A stretch of DNA of 64,000 nt, taken from Conchocele bisecta. Taxonomy: Eukaryota; Mollusca; Bivalvia; Lucinida; Thyasiridae. A program made the position numbers and the translations under genes. The stretch covers positions 18,935,686 to 18,999,685 of the forward strand of contig CM055279.1 of assembly GCA_029237695.1 (NCBI GenBank), in the 5' to 3' direction. Positions 49,770-61,999 of this stretch are shown in pieces (position 1 is the stretch's first letter; every line of letters starts with the position of its first letter). The notes under the pieces are model-generated. The model saw nothing but the letters and a program-made list of their open reading frames with translations. It was not told the origin of the DNA and made no database searches.

Positions 49770-50667
49770 ATTGGCTCGAACACGTTCCATACCCGGCCTT
49801 AGTCACCGTCTAGATAGGGAATCTATTTATACACATGTGGAAATCATGGAATAGGTTTTCCCAATGTGTAAAAATAGTATTGTTATCAGAACAGAACAGA
49901 AGATACTCTTTATTTCGCAAAATCTCAGACCACGCAGTGGTACATGAGTGCCAACAGGTACATGTACAAACATAGCTTGTATTGGCAACAACAACAAGAC
50001 GGACGGCATGAATACATATAAATATGGTGAACAACCGATTTGATAAGAATATGTATGTATGATAGTGGTTGACAAAGCTGGTATATACTCAATACTGGTC
50101 GATAAGCATGCAATTAAATACAACTATCTGAGCACGTACCCAGTTCTCATAGACGTCTCTCGCAAGTAATGGATTATGGGTGAGGGTGAGATTGTGTGTT
50201 TGAGCGAGTTTGTTGGGAGAAATGTATTACACCTTTGTGGCATGGTACGGGAAACATGGATTAAACGGCAGATCAGTGTAGATACACAAGACAGTATACT
50301 GGCTTACGTTTCTCAAGATCGGTTCGCTTGATTTTCTAATAATCAAGCTAACCCAAATGTTATACTGATTCTTTGTGTTAATGGTAGGAGACATGGGGCA
50401 CACCCTCACATGCGGTCGAAACGCGAAAGTGTGTGAGGGCATGGTAGGTCACCTGTACTTGGGGAGTGTACATGATAGTGTTACAAGTGAACAAGCAAGT
50501 GATATGAATTTGATACCGGCATACAGACACAACATAATTCCTACATATACTGATGACTAACAGGCTATAAAATATCATTTGTTTCAATTTTGGAATACTG
50601 TGTAAAGGTAAGTAATAAGTGATACATTGCATGTACATGTATATACAATTTATAATGCTACTTGACA
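49770..50667. other. Gene-free stretch between Polinton flank and LINE 3' end
   Basis: The first 35 bp continue the Polinton target repeat. The rest shows no gene. A LINE 3'UTR probably occupies part of 50580-50667, but no poly-A tail was identified. Confidence 0.45.
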
Positions 50668-53050
50668 TTACTCAGTATTGAAAAACAGCATAATTTCAGC
50701 AATAAATAGGCTTAGCCGTTTTAAACTTAGTTCTGACTTGCTGGTAAAGAGTTCTTTATATTTGATCACATTTGGACGTATATAATAATATTTCTTTAGA
50801 AATTTCTTACGTGATTCTACAAAAGACGGACAGACTAAAAGATAGTGAAATTCATCTCCCAGGTCATTAGTATTACATAAATTATATTTACGATCTGAGT
50901 GGTTTATACCTGACCATCTCCTGTTTCTATTGGTAATTTATGGTTAGCTGTTCTATAACGAACCATGTTTAAACACATCGATTTCGGTAAGATACTAAAA
51001 TATGGCTCTATGTTTGTGTTATCCTTGAACAAAGTGTATAGTTTTCCCTTGTTAGACTCCGATGTTTGGGAATGCCATCCTTGTATAAACTGGTCTATTA
51101 ACTTGTTTGTAACTGCACATGTATTTGTTGAATGCATTTCGTAGTGGTTGGCAAATCCTGTGTTATTTAATATTTGCTTGATACACGTTAGCCACTTGAA
51201 ATTACTGTTATTTAAATGGGACATGTAATCCAGTATTAAATATGATAGTTTAGTCTGGTTACCATTAATGATTTTATTCCAAAATCCTATCATTCGTGTT
51301 TTGATTATAATGGATATTGGATATCGGCCTAGCTCCGCATACAACATATATAAAGGTGTAGATTTGCGACTTTTGGTTATTCTTCGAAGGAACTAAGTAT
51401 GTATGCGTTCTAAAGTTGTTAAATTTTCGAAGCCCCAAACTTCACACCCGTATGTTAGTATTGGAACCACGGTATGGTCAAAAAGTTTTAAGTTGCAAAT
51501 CAATGGGCAGATCAAGATTATTTATACGTGTATATAGCAAATGTGTGGCTTTCCTGGCTTGCTGTACGATGTGTTTACGTGAGTTGAGAAAACTACCACT
51601 CCTGGAAAAGTGAACACCTAGATATTTGTATTCATTAACTATAACTAGTGTTTCATTACCTAATTTAAATTCATATTTGTTATTATTTGTTGTTCCAAAC
51701 ACGATTACTTTCGTTTTACTTATATTTACTTTTAGTTTCCATGTATCACAATACACTTGGAAGTCGTTTAGACATTTTTGAAAACTATTGGCATCCTCAG
51801 CAATAATAATAGTATCGTCAGCATAAAGCACAACTAGTAGTTTAATAAAAATAAAAGATTCCTCAGTTCTATATTGGATTTCAATACCGTCATTATTATT
51901 TGCAGTTAGAAACGTTTCTATATCATTCAAGAATAAAGCAAACAGTATTGGCGATAAATTTTCCACCTTGTCTCACTCCACAAAAGCTTGGGAAAAGTTG
52001 AGATACTTCATTATTGCTGGAAACGCACGATTTAATGTCATCATACATGTTGTAAACAACTCTAAAAAAACAAACCATTTACGCTACTATGTAATAATTT
52101 ACGCCATAAACCAATCCTCCATACGGAGTCAAACGCTTGTGAAAAAATCGATAAAAGAGCAAAATTTAAACAGTTTTTTCTTCTGTTTGCGGATTATTTC
52201 TATCAATGAGTGTAAAACAAATATGAACAGTTGTGGAGTATCCCTTTCTGAAGCCAGCCTGGTTATTTGATAAAATTTCATTATGTTCAACAAAATCGTT
52301 TAAACGCTTGTTTAATAGTGAGGTAAACAATTTTCCTAGACAGCTAAGGATTGTGATTGGTCTGTGGTTAGCTGGATCTTCTGCGTCACCTTTATTTTTG
52401 TATATGGGTTTAATTGTACCAATTAGCCATGCATCAGGTAATATGCCTGTTTGTAAATACAGTGTTGAAAAGTAAAACATAAATAGGAATCATTTGTTCA
52501 GTTGTATTTTTTATATATTCGTTTATTATGTTATCAATACCATGAGCCTTTGCGTTTTTCAGGGTACCGATAACATTAATAATTTCGTCCTCGGTGATAT
52601 GTCTATTTAATATTTCGTCTTCTTCGCTTATATTAAAGTTAGCTAAGGGGTCTTCATCTTCACAGTCATTAGCAGGGCTAGCAGAGTTAATGTGTTTAAA
52701 GTATTCATATAATTCATTTAGTTTAGGGGACTTATTATTTCCTTTACTTTTGAATTTGTTCAGCAGTTTCCAGCATTCTTTTGGCTTACTTTTCTGTAAC
52801 CTTCTGATATCGTTTTGGGTTTTCTGTTTAAACATTTGGATATGCTTATTCATCATTTTTTTGTAGTTTTTACTCTGTTCCTGTAAGTCGTCTTTTGCTG
52901 TGTAAGTTTTGTTAATCTGATATTTTTTCTTAGCCTGGTGATATAACACTCTCGCATTGCGACATTGACGGTTGGAGAGGTTTCTGGTGGACTAGGGCGG
53001 ATGTCTTTGAAAGATAAGCACATAGATAAAAGAGAGTATACAAAAAATCC
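50668..53050 (-). pseudogene. LINE ORF2: reverse transcriptase, endonuclease missing
   Basis: Minus-strand pieces in order: linker (52985-52434), RT fingers with KPIYKNKGDAEDPANHRPIT and an NNQAGFRKG block (52480-52166), palm with YADDTIIIAED (about 51830) and an EYKYLGV block, and a C-terminal region to a stop at 50668 with CNTNDLGDEFHYLLVCPSF and YYYIRPN segments. Frameshifts break it at about 52450, 52160-51966, 51480-51347 and 50900. The catalytic YADD is intact. Sequence style is Jockey/CR1-like. Only about 170 bp separate ORF1 from the linker, so the apurinic endonuclease domain is deleted. Confidence 0.8.
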
Positions 53051-53121
53051 GGATATTGACATCGTGTCTTAAGGCCGCACACGTTTAAAGTTCATACATT
53101 CAACAATTTCTCCCGTAATCC

Positions 53122-54673
53122 CTAGTCAGTTTGTGTGGACGGTGAGATTGGGGGACTGTCACTAATTTCACGCCTCTGGTCAATATGTCCCGACCGCTGA
53201 TCCTTAGCACGGGTAATACTGGCTGATGGTGACCGACTATCGCATTTAGCGCTCGTGTGGCGCGATACCGATCTCGCTTTGTGTTCCCGGTTATTGACGT
53301 TCATGGACGGCCGCGTGACGTCAGGCTGTGGAATCTTCGACTTCGGAGTGTAAGAGGGGGTTGACGATTTAAAAATGGATTGCTGGGTAGGAATTGGTGG
53401 CGGTAAATAAGGTCTGTTATCCGGCGTACCTGTGTTGCTGTGGTCACTCGGCCCAGACTGGACACTTGAATTGGTAGCGGCCGGCACGGACGTAGGGCGC
53501 ATCGTCTACACGGGAATACTATTGATGTCACTAGCATATGTGAGGTGCGCCTCGGGATTTATCGATGGTTGTGAATGGGCGAGTGATAGTAAATGTAGGT
53601 CACGTGAAGATAAACTTCTCACTGCGGGGGCGCGTGTGGGGATACTGGGTACACTGGTAATATTTGACGCATATGGTGGGAAATACGACGTGATCTGTCC
53701 GTTTGGAGTGGCTACACTGCTGGGCTGATGAGGGCGGGCTGTCGTATTAATGGGGGCTCCGTCATCATTACGTTGGTGGTGGCGGCTACTTGACGATTGT
53801 TGGGGCTCTCTATGGGTGTCCGTATGGCTGAATGTAGGATGCGGGGCACTAGAGGGGACGGAGGTTTCATCAAGGCAAATGTAGGGTATTGTAGCATCAC
53901 GGATGCCATTCATGACTCGATACCAGTCCGGAAATTCATCATGGATGACGGTGTTGTTGACGACGAGTTTTGCGGGATACTGGATGGAGACCCTCGCACC
54001 ACCCTTGGATTTCTCCTCCTTGAATTTGGGCCATAACCTTCTGCGGGCGTCAACAATCTCTTTAGGGAAATCACGGTCGACGACATACGAGGTGCCCCTT
54101 AGTCGCCCCACGTTGCTCATTATAGTCTCCGTGTCGGCAAAATCACGAAACGCGAATATAATGTCACGTTTAAAATACATCTGTTTCTTGGGGGAACCGA
54201 AGGGATGTGCACGTTCAAAGTACATGTTATAACCATCTAGATTGAATTCATTTTCTAGGAATATCCTCACAATGTCAAAGCAGTTATCTCCCCTTTGCAT
54301 GGGCATATTTCTGAATATGAGATTATTGCGTCTACTACGCGCTTCAATGTATATCGACTTGTATGCCAAAAGACGCATCATGTCAATGGTTTTGTTGGTA
54401 GTCTTCATTATGTAATACATTTGAATACTGTCCATAACTTTATTTGTATTAATTTGCCGTTCCTTGATTTCTTGAAGATCATTGTAAATCGAATGTAAAC
54501 TTGTCATCAATACTTGTGTTTACAAAGTCCGCGGTGTTTACAGGTGTTGTATTATTGTGTCTACGTCTATTTGGTACCAAAGTGAAATGGCCCTCCGTGC
54601 ACCCCTCCATGGTAGCTTCTAATGGCGCGAAATTGCTGTGCACATTCACCGAATAGTCCATCGCGTTATCCAT
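53122..54673 (-). pseudogene. LINE ORF1 with L1-type RNA-binding domain
   Basis: ATG at 54673, frameshift at about 54500, long frame 54510-53506, frameshift at about 53506, end at 53122. The core (RRNNLIFRNMP, ENEFNLD, FERAHPFG, RDIIFAFRDF, YVVDRDFPKEIVDARRRLWP) matches the RRM plus C-terminal domain of L1 ORF1 (Transposase_22 type), which binds element RNA. A Ser/Pro/His-rich tail follows. It lies just upstream of ORF2 on the same strand. Confidence 0.75.
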
Positions 54674-55358
54674 GTTATTTGTTACACCAATTACACACGC
54701 ATATATGTATCACTTTATGATAACTTTATGTCCAATATATGAAACTTTGAAGCCCAGATTCGCAGTATATTAGCACAAAATGTGGAAAATGTTCAGAGCG
54801 AGAAATTACAGTGCGCTGTCCGCCATTGTTGTTGTTGTTGTTCAGTCGAGTGTGTTTATGTTACATGGAAGGAGAATGGAAATTCTGCGGTCTTATCGAT
54901 TAGACACAAACTATTTTTTATAGGAATTACATTTGAATGACATTGTATAATTGTGTAACTATTTCACCCGTTTCAAAAATATGAGTACCCGCTGTACAGA
55001 TATAATAATTTTGTAATCTTTAAGTTACTGATAGAGCCGCGCGTTTGTATCGGGACATTTTGATACGCAAATGAGACAGGACAGTTGTATCTTGTTTATA
55101 TCAATTAAATCGTCACCTGAATAAATATTTGTGTCGAGAAGTATGATCCGACGTTGCGCATCAAAAACAGAGACAGCGGTATGATGTACACGGCCGCTGG
55201 ACATCATGCACGTCACCAGCAAGGGGTTCGACTTTCAGAATAGTTATCTTTTACCGGTATTTTCTCTTTCGTAACCAATACCGGTACGATGGTTTCTCAT
55301 TCTTTCTATTCCGAGATAAGCCTCTTTTTCCTTCGTTGTTATCGACAACCGATGGGTA
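54674..55358. other. LINE 5' region and gene-free DNA
   Basis: 54674 to about 54880 may be LINE 5'UTR (a ttg triplet run at about 54825). The rest shows nothing. Confidence 0.4.
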
Positions 55359-55854
55359 CGGAAGCCCATTAGGGCCACTTCACTTTTATCTTTTCTTGAA
55401 TTTTCGAGATCTTTTCTTGAATTTTCAAGATGTTTTCTTGAATTTTCAAGTTCTTTTCTTAAATTTTCAAGATCTTTTCTTTTCTTAAATTTTCAAGATC
55501 TTTTCTTGAAAATTCAAGAAAATATCTTGAAAATTCAAGAAAATAACTTGAAAATTCAAGAAAACATCTTGAAAACAAGATGTGTTCTTGAATTTTCAAG
55601 TTTTTTTCTTGAATTTTCAAGATCTTTTCTTGATATTTCAAGAAAATAACTTGAAAATTCAAGAAAAGAACTTGAAAATTCAAGAAAAGATCTTGAAAAT
55701 TCAAGAAAAGAACTTGAAAATTCAAGAAAAGAACTTGAAAATTCAAGAAAAGAACTTGAGATCTGAAAATTCAAGAAAAGAACTTGAAAATTCAAGAAAA
55801 CATCTTGAATAAATGTAAATTAAAAAAAAGTGAAGTGGTCCTAATGGGCTTACG
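55359..55854. mobile_element. MITE family B, copy 1 (TA target)
   Basis: TIR cggaagcccattagggccac with the near-matching end ctaatgggcttacg, flanked by TA (55357-55358, 55855-55856). The interior is a dense array of cttgaattttcaaga units, each itself palindromic, first in one sense and then the other. It yields coiled-coil-like shadow frames on both strands. Confidence 0.85.
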
Positions 55855-56499
55855 TAGATGGGTCCATGCACTAGCAACAAATGTTTTCATTACATTCCTA
55901 GATCTATATCAGGTCACGATGAAGTATACATTAACCCAGAAAACATAATACTATGTCACCTTGGCCGTAGAAAGAAAAAAAACTGGATTCATGACTTTAT
56001 TTATTGTGTCAACTTTTAACGTTTTATAATCTTTCAAAACAAAAACATGACAACTCGGCCTATCAACAGCTAAGGTCAGTCAATGCCCTGCCAACGGGTT
56101 GAACTATAATCTTGTCCATATTTAGGGAAATTCCCAAAATTGCAATTTCTCGCTACAAAATTAATTTATTAAAAATTCAATATATGAACTACATGTATAA
56201 CTATTACATATAGATACATGTCATGTTAGTCTACCCGACGGCCTGTCATAACCTTGCCAATATTTGTAAATTCTTTATTTCAAAATACTTGAATATTAAG
56301 GTTAAAATCAAGCAGCTTTATTTTCTGAGCCTGAGCCCTCAGCTGTGCCACAATTAAACTGCTTCATTGTGAGTTTGCATTGCCAATAAATGTTCCATAA
56401 CGTTTAGTTGGGCAGGGAGACAGGGTGCCCATGCACCCAAAAGGTACATTTTTTTAACATACATTTTTGTAATCCTCAAGATGTCTAGTGGAAAAAAAA

Positions 56500-59400
56500 T
56501 AGATGTTCCCATTGCGAAATCGTGTCCCATGGGGTCCATTTGGCGGCCATTTTGGCGGCCATCTTGGATTTTCTGACTAAAATTAATAATCTGCATAACT
56601 TTTGAACTAGATATCATACAGCAACAAACGAAACAGTTTTTTCCGTATGTTTTTGGCATGAGGAATCTATTGAGATGATCAGTTGGTTTCTTATGTAAAA
56701 ATATTTCACAATTATTAAAAATAATATTCAGTTTTCTGACTGATCTCAGATGAGGTAAATTAATTTTCTCCATTTTTACCATATTATATTGCGAGATGGG
56801 CGCATACATTTCCGTTTGCTACATATACTGAAAATTACAATCAATTATACACATAAGATAAATAAATTGATCAACTGGATGCATGGAAACACCGTCTTGT
56901 TGCTCGACTAGAAGCTTATCCAAATGCTTACATGTATTTACTAATGCAATCTATATTTTATTTTCTAGGTGAAGGCATTATTAGCATATTAGCCGTGGTG
57001 GTGGTGATAATAAACTAACCCTGAGTATCTTAGAATAGTCATAGTGTATCTTGGTATGGTGCTAATGAACTAACACTCATAGACTAGTTATAGTGTAGTG
57101 GTAACATGAAAAAATTAATAATCATGCCAAAGTCAAGGAAACGCAAAACTGATAATGGCGGTGGGTCAGAAGAACTGCGGAAGCGTCCGTCTGTAAGTTG
57201 TATTGTACATGCGAGTGGCATTCAGCATGGAGATTTCACACCGCTCAATAATGTCAGGGGATCTGCCACTGATAAACTGGCTCAGCTACCGGTACACAGT
57301 ATTCGTGATAGACGACTAGCTGAACCTTCAGATTCACCAAGTCGCATGGAGGATGTCTGTAATGGCATTCCAGAGAGTCTTGTTGGTGCAGATTTAGAAG
57401 CAATTGGCTATCATCGAGGCTGCTACCAAAACTTTACTAAAAACCAAGATCGCTTGAAGTGTATTGTAGAATCTAAAGAAGCCTCAACACCACGCTCCCC
57501 TCGTAAACTGCCACCACCATGCTCTACCAAGCAGCTGTTCCCGTCAGAATGTATTTTCTGTCAAACTGTTGAACGTAAAGTGTCGAGAAAGACTGAGCGA
57601 TGCATCAGGTTTGCAGTATTCAAGGACAAGGATGGAACACTAAAATAGCCTACTTGGAAACAAGTTGAGCCTCGAGCCCTATAACTAGGAAATCTTCGTA
57701 TACATCGCATGGTGCAAGGTGAGGACCTGTTTGCGAGAGAGGCCCAATTCCACCAGACATGTCGCAGGTCATTCAACCTGAAGTACGCTAAGCACATGCG
57801 TGATACAGCCCAAGCTAGGAACCGTGCCATTAATACAGATCAGGAATGTAAGTCTGATGCGCATCAGAATGCGTTCTCTGCAGTGCTTGATTTAATTCAA
57901 GAACGAGTGATTGAGCAGAATTAGGTTGTTCAGCTAGAATCATTGCGCCTTCTGTATGTCCAAGAGTTAGAGAAACATGGTTTCCCCAATCCCAAGTTCA
58001 GAGGCGAGAAGTTGAAGTCTCGTCTGGAATGTCACGATATTAGTGAATACATTGCCTTTGCTAAGGTCAATCCAGGTGACAAGGGATTTATCACATATAA
58101 CTTAGTATATAGTGCCAGCACGTCCGTTGCAGATGCCGTAGCATTTGCATATAAGCTTGGGTCCACAGACAAGCATGAAGACATGGCCCTGCTTCTTCGT
58201 AGTAGTATCCAGCGGTATCCAGTCATTTCCTTGGCCTCCTACAGCTGATGATCTAGAGGTCAAGTCATCAGGATGAGGTCCTCCCCCATGAACTTCTTAA
58301 GTTCCTGAACTTCGTCATCTCTGGTGTAGCAGATATGGATAAGTGTCAGAAGACTAGGCGCATCGTGCTCTCTGTAGGCCAGGTATGACATAACCCTCCA
58401 CCCTGAGACAAACTGACCAAATATGCATATTTTCTATTGCCTATGGATATTGGTATCTTACCCGTCTTCGTATCTATGAATCTGTTTTCAAATTTGTGAA
58501 TTGTCATTAAACTATCACCAGTATGACATATTAGTTGCTCATGCTCTATCCAATGTTTCAGGACATCTTTCGTGCTGTAACGAATGGAGAGTGGAAGTTG
58601 TCCAAACACATCCTCCACTGTACCACCATACGGCACCTCTACCGCAGTAGACAGCTCACCACTATCCTCAGCCGGCTGGGTCACTGCGAGAACTATGACT
58701 TCGGCCTGGAATTGGAGACGGCGCTTGCCAAGGCACTCGATGGGGTTTCTACTTCCCTCACTCCCCAGATTATTACCGGGGATGGTAACAGCGTGTTCCA
58801 TCTCGAGTGGGACGATATGAACAAAATAACGACAAACATTCATGGTTCAAATGTTGTTAACAGTGCCGGTGGGATCATGATACAGGAGGTGAAACCCGGG
58901 TTTGATGCAACCAACCAAGATCGGACTCTCCCTCTCTACGAACGGACAAAAACGCGCTCCTTAAAGGTGGATACGCCCGAGACCCTAGCCCCTGTCCACA
59001 TTTATAGCCGAGCCTGACCCAAATTTCCTGAAGGATCTGTGATCACTCCACCCACCATAAACCATGACGTGTATCTGAATTGCCTCTAAGAGTATCGTGT
59101 CTGGTCACTTGCACGTGTTGTGGGGAGCAGCGGAGAGAAACAACTTGTTCCAGGGTTTGGTGGCTTCATCTCAGCTACTAGTGCCAAACCCTCGCGAAAA
59201 TCAACCATTGACTATTTCACTCCTATCAACCAGCCATTCACCGAGTACTCGGTCATCAAGGAGTTGCTGAAACATTCAGAGGATGCCACAAAGGAGGTTG
59301 GTCAGGAGTATGTGCTCAGCACCTTCGATCTTGGTGGTTGCATGAAGGCCCTCCCCCTCATTTTGAAATTCCCAGACGTGTACAAGCAGCATGTGGTCAC

Positions 59401-61020
59401 CCCAGGACCATTCCATACCGGGATGAACTATATGGGCATGGTAACTGGTCACAAATGCCGGGGCTCAGGCTACTCTGAAATCCTTATTGAAGCTGGACTC
59501 GTCACCAGTGGCTGCCTATTTAGTGTGCTGAAAGGGAAGGCGTACGCCAAAGCCATATTCTGTCCTAAAACAGTATGTGAAGCCATGCAGCGGTTGTTTA
59601 TTGAGAGATTCATAGAGGGTGCGGAAGTTGAGGTCACGAACCCCGTGACGCTGATCAGTCTCACACAAACCTGTAGTCGCGATACGCTCGACCATGTGCT
59701 GCAAGATCCCTCTACTCTCACCATCCTCGAGAAGTATGTGGCCTATGAAGACAAGGTGCGCGCCGGCCATCTCGGCAAGACTGCCACATTCTGGCTCAGT
59801 GTGATAGACCATACCCATCTGATCCTGATGCTGCAGTATTCTGTGAAGACTAACAACATCGCCCTCTTCCACAAGTGCAACGGAGACATGGCAGACCTGT
59901 TCTTCGCGTACGATGGACCAAACTACTCAAGGTAATTCAAATGTTAGCCGAACACTTGTATAATTGATGTCACTATCCGATTGTGTAGTTTTTATTAAAT
60001 TCATGTAGTTACATGTACACACTCGTATCTCTGCACAGGTAGTTGGTGTGGTTGGATGTATTCCTGACGAATATTGACCTGTCTCATCCTGGAGCTAAGG
60101 AGCTGCTGAAGAATGGAGGCATAGCGGTTGCACGGTCACTTATACCTGGTGCCCTCAGCGCGGTGGACAATACGATGGAGGAAACTTTCATGAAGTTCGC
60201 CAAGTCAGCAGGTACCGAAATACTATTAGTGATTTCGTGTTTTATGTGAAAGTTATTATTATTGTTATTATATGTTTTATTATTATCATTAATAGTAGTA
60301 GTAGTACCGCTATTTCCAATGACTACATTATTTTTCTCTCCAGGTGAATTTGTAATTTGTAGGGCTCTTCTCCATGTTCGGCGCCTACCAGCGATGGTGC
60401 CGTACGACATCAACCCGGGCTCAGTACTTTCAGAAGATGCTGGAGCTGTGTGGTCTCGTCGACGACCCAGACTGCCCGAAGGCTGGAAAGCACCGTGAGC
60501 TGGAACGAGCCGAAATAAAAGAATCTGAGGACGCAGTTCAGCGTACCATCTCCGCTATTCGAAACTTCACTGATCCGTTTGTATATTTTGGCTTCCCATC
60601 ACTGACCCATAAAACACACTTTCACTATTATCATATGTTGGCCTATTGAACTCATATTTTGTTATTGTTTCCCTAATTGCAGGCAAGTTTAGTTTTGTTT
60701 TGTCTGGACTTCACTATGGATCACTCGACTCAATATATGTTGATTCATGAGCATCTTATTGTTTTGTATGCAAGAAAAATATATTTTGCAAGATTTTAAG
60801 TGTTAATTATGCCGATTACAGTCGTAGTTTTAATGTTTAAAGTAGTCTAAATCATGAAAATAACCATTTCATTTGATTCCTCATGCCAAAATCATGCAGA
60901 AAAATGGGGTCACTTGTCTCTGTATGACTTCTAGATCAAATGTTATGTAGATTGTAAATTTTCGTCAGAAATCCAAGATGGCCGACAAAATGGCCGCCAA
61001 ACGGGACCCCCCGTTCCTAC
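56500..61020 (+). mobile_element. TIR DNA transposon carrying an uncharacterised intron-containing gene
   Basis: Left 56500-56690 and right 60830-61020 are inverted copies (about 150-190 bp, diverged), sharing ttggcggccatttt, gccatcttggatt, atacag and ttttggcatgaggaatc. The gene at 57124-60649 lies between them. The exact ends and target duplication could not be placed; homology fades at about 56480 and 61025. Confidence 0.65.
57124..60649 (+). pseudogene. Decayed transposon gene of an unnamed invertebrate family
   Basis: Start MPKSRKRKTD at 57124 (an upstream ATG lies at 57106). N-terminal CxxC/HxxC pairs (FPSECIFCQ; QFHQTCRRSF) suggest a zinc-binding region. Later: FGGFISATS, FHTGMNYMGMVTGHKCRGSG, SGCLFSVLKGKAYAKA, FFAYDGPNYSR, HPGAKELL...AVARSLIPG..SAVDNTMEETFMKFAKS and FGAYQRW. 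I recall this motif series from many unannotated mollusc, coral and echinoderm proteins. Introns at 58383-58561, 59932-60038 and 60212-60362 have GT-AG ends and join in phase. Lesions: stops at 57646, 57682, 57922, 59015, 59087 and just after 60038 (TAG), plus frameshifts at about 58230 and 58275. The function is unknown; a transposase is inferred from the TIRs. Confidence 0.65.
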
Positions 61021-61160
61021 TATACTAGTTGATAATCTGGAATAGATTAGTATAAACATATTTTATTCTATAAGTAATGTAGAGGTCTACATCAACATAA
61101 GTGTATAGGTATGTGTGAAAAGGATTGGAACGAAAGATAAATATCTTGTACTAGATATCT

Positions 61161-61403
61161 GGGGCCCGTTTCACTAAACTTCTTACGATTACAATTTTCG
61201 TAAGTTCAAATTTAAGATCGTCTGTACATGTCAATTTCTGGATTTACATTTATTGAGCATAGGCTGCATATGCAGCCTATGCTCAATAAATGTAAATCCA
61301 ATAATTATTTACAAGAAAACATTGTTAATGTGAAATTTACAGACTATCATAATTTTGCACTTACGAACATTTTAGTCGTACGAAGTTTAGTGAAACGGGC
61401 CCC
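61161..61403. mobile_element. Palindromic MITE with perfect 58-bp central palindrome
   Basis: TIR ggggcccgtttcactaaact and its complement. The sequence at 61241-61298 is a perfect palindrome centred on tgcatatgca. Outer arms (cttacga..., about 61181 and 61360) also pair. A half copy is at 40902-41035. Confidence 0.85.
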
Positions 61404-61550
61404 AGGTCTAGATTAACGCAGGCGGTTGCGTATCTCGTCACGGCTTTCTTATTTTGGCGCCACGATATTTCGGAACACCAAGGAAACAAATTAAAACTTT
61501 CTATTTCGACACGTTTTATTGTAACTTCCCCGTCATTTATTGTATATGTA

Positions 61551-61924
61551 CGGAAGCCCATTAGGGCACTTTTTTTTATTTCCATTTTCTTAAATTTTCA
61601 AGTTCTTTTCTTGAATTTTCAATTTTCAAGATCTTTTCTTGAATTTTCAAGACGTTTTCTTGAATTTTCAAGTTCTTTTCTTGAATGTTCGAGTTTTTTC
61701 TTGAATGTTCAAGTTCTTTTCTTGAATGTTCGAGGTTTTTTCTTGAATTTTCAAGAATTCTGCATGTACTGTGTATGTGAGAAAGTATATTGAAAATTCA
61801 AGAAAAGATCTCGAAAATTGAAGAAAAGATCTTGAAAATTAGAGAAAAGGAATTTGAAAATTCAAGAAAAGATCTTGAATAAATGGAAATAAAAAATAAG
61901 TGAAGTGGCCCTAATGGGCTTCCG
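61551..61924. mobile_element. MITE family B, copy 2 (TA target)
   Basis: TIR cggaagcccattagggc with ccctaatgggcttccg, flanked by TA (61549-61550, 61925-61926). The internal ttcttgaattttcaag array is shorter than in 55359-55854, and some units carry ttcgag in place of ttcaag. Confidence 0.85.
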
Positions 61925-61999
61925 TATATATGCATGGATCCGCAAGCAGGGATTCCATATGTTACTTCGACTTTCACAGCATATACAGAGAATCTCAGG

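Noticed and set aside
55459..55812. Coiled-coil-like frames on both strands.
   Set aside because: Produced by the cttgaattttcaag array inside MITE family B; no start, splice or conservation evidence.
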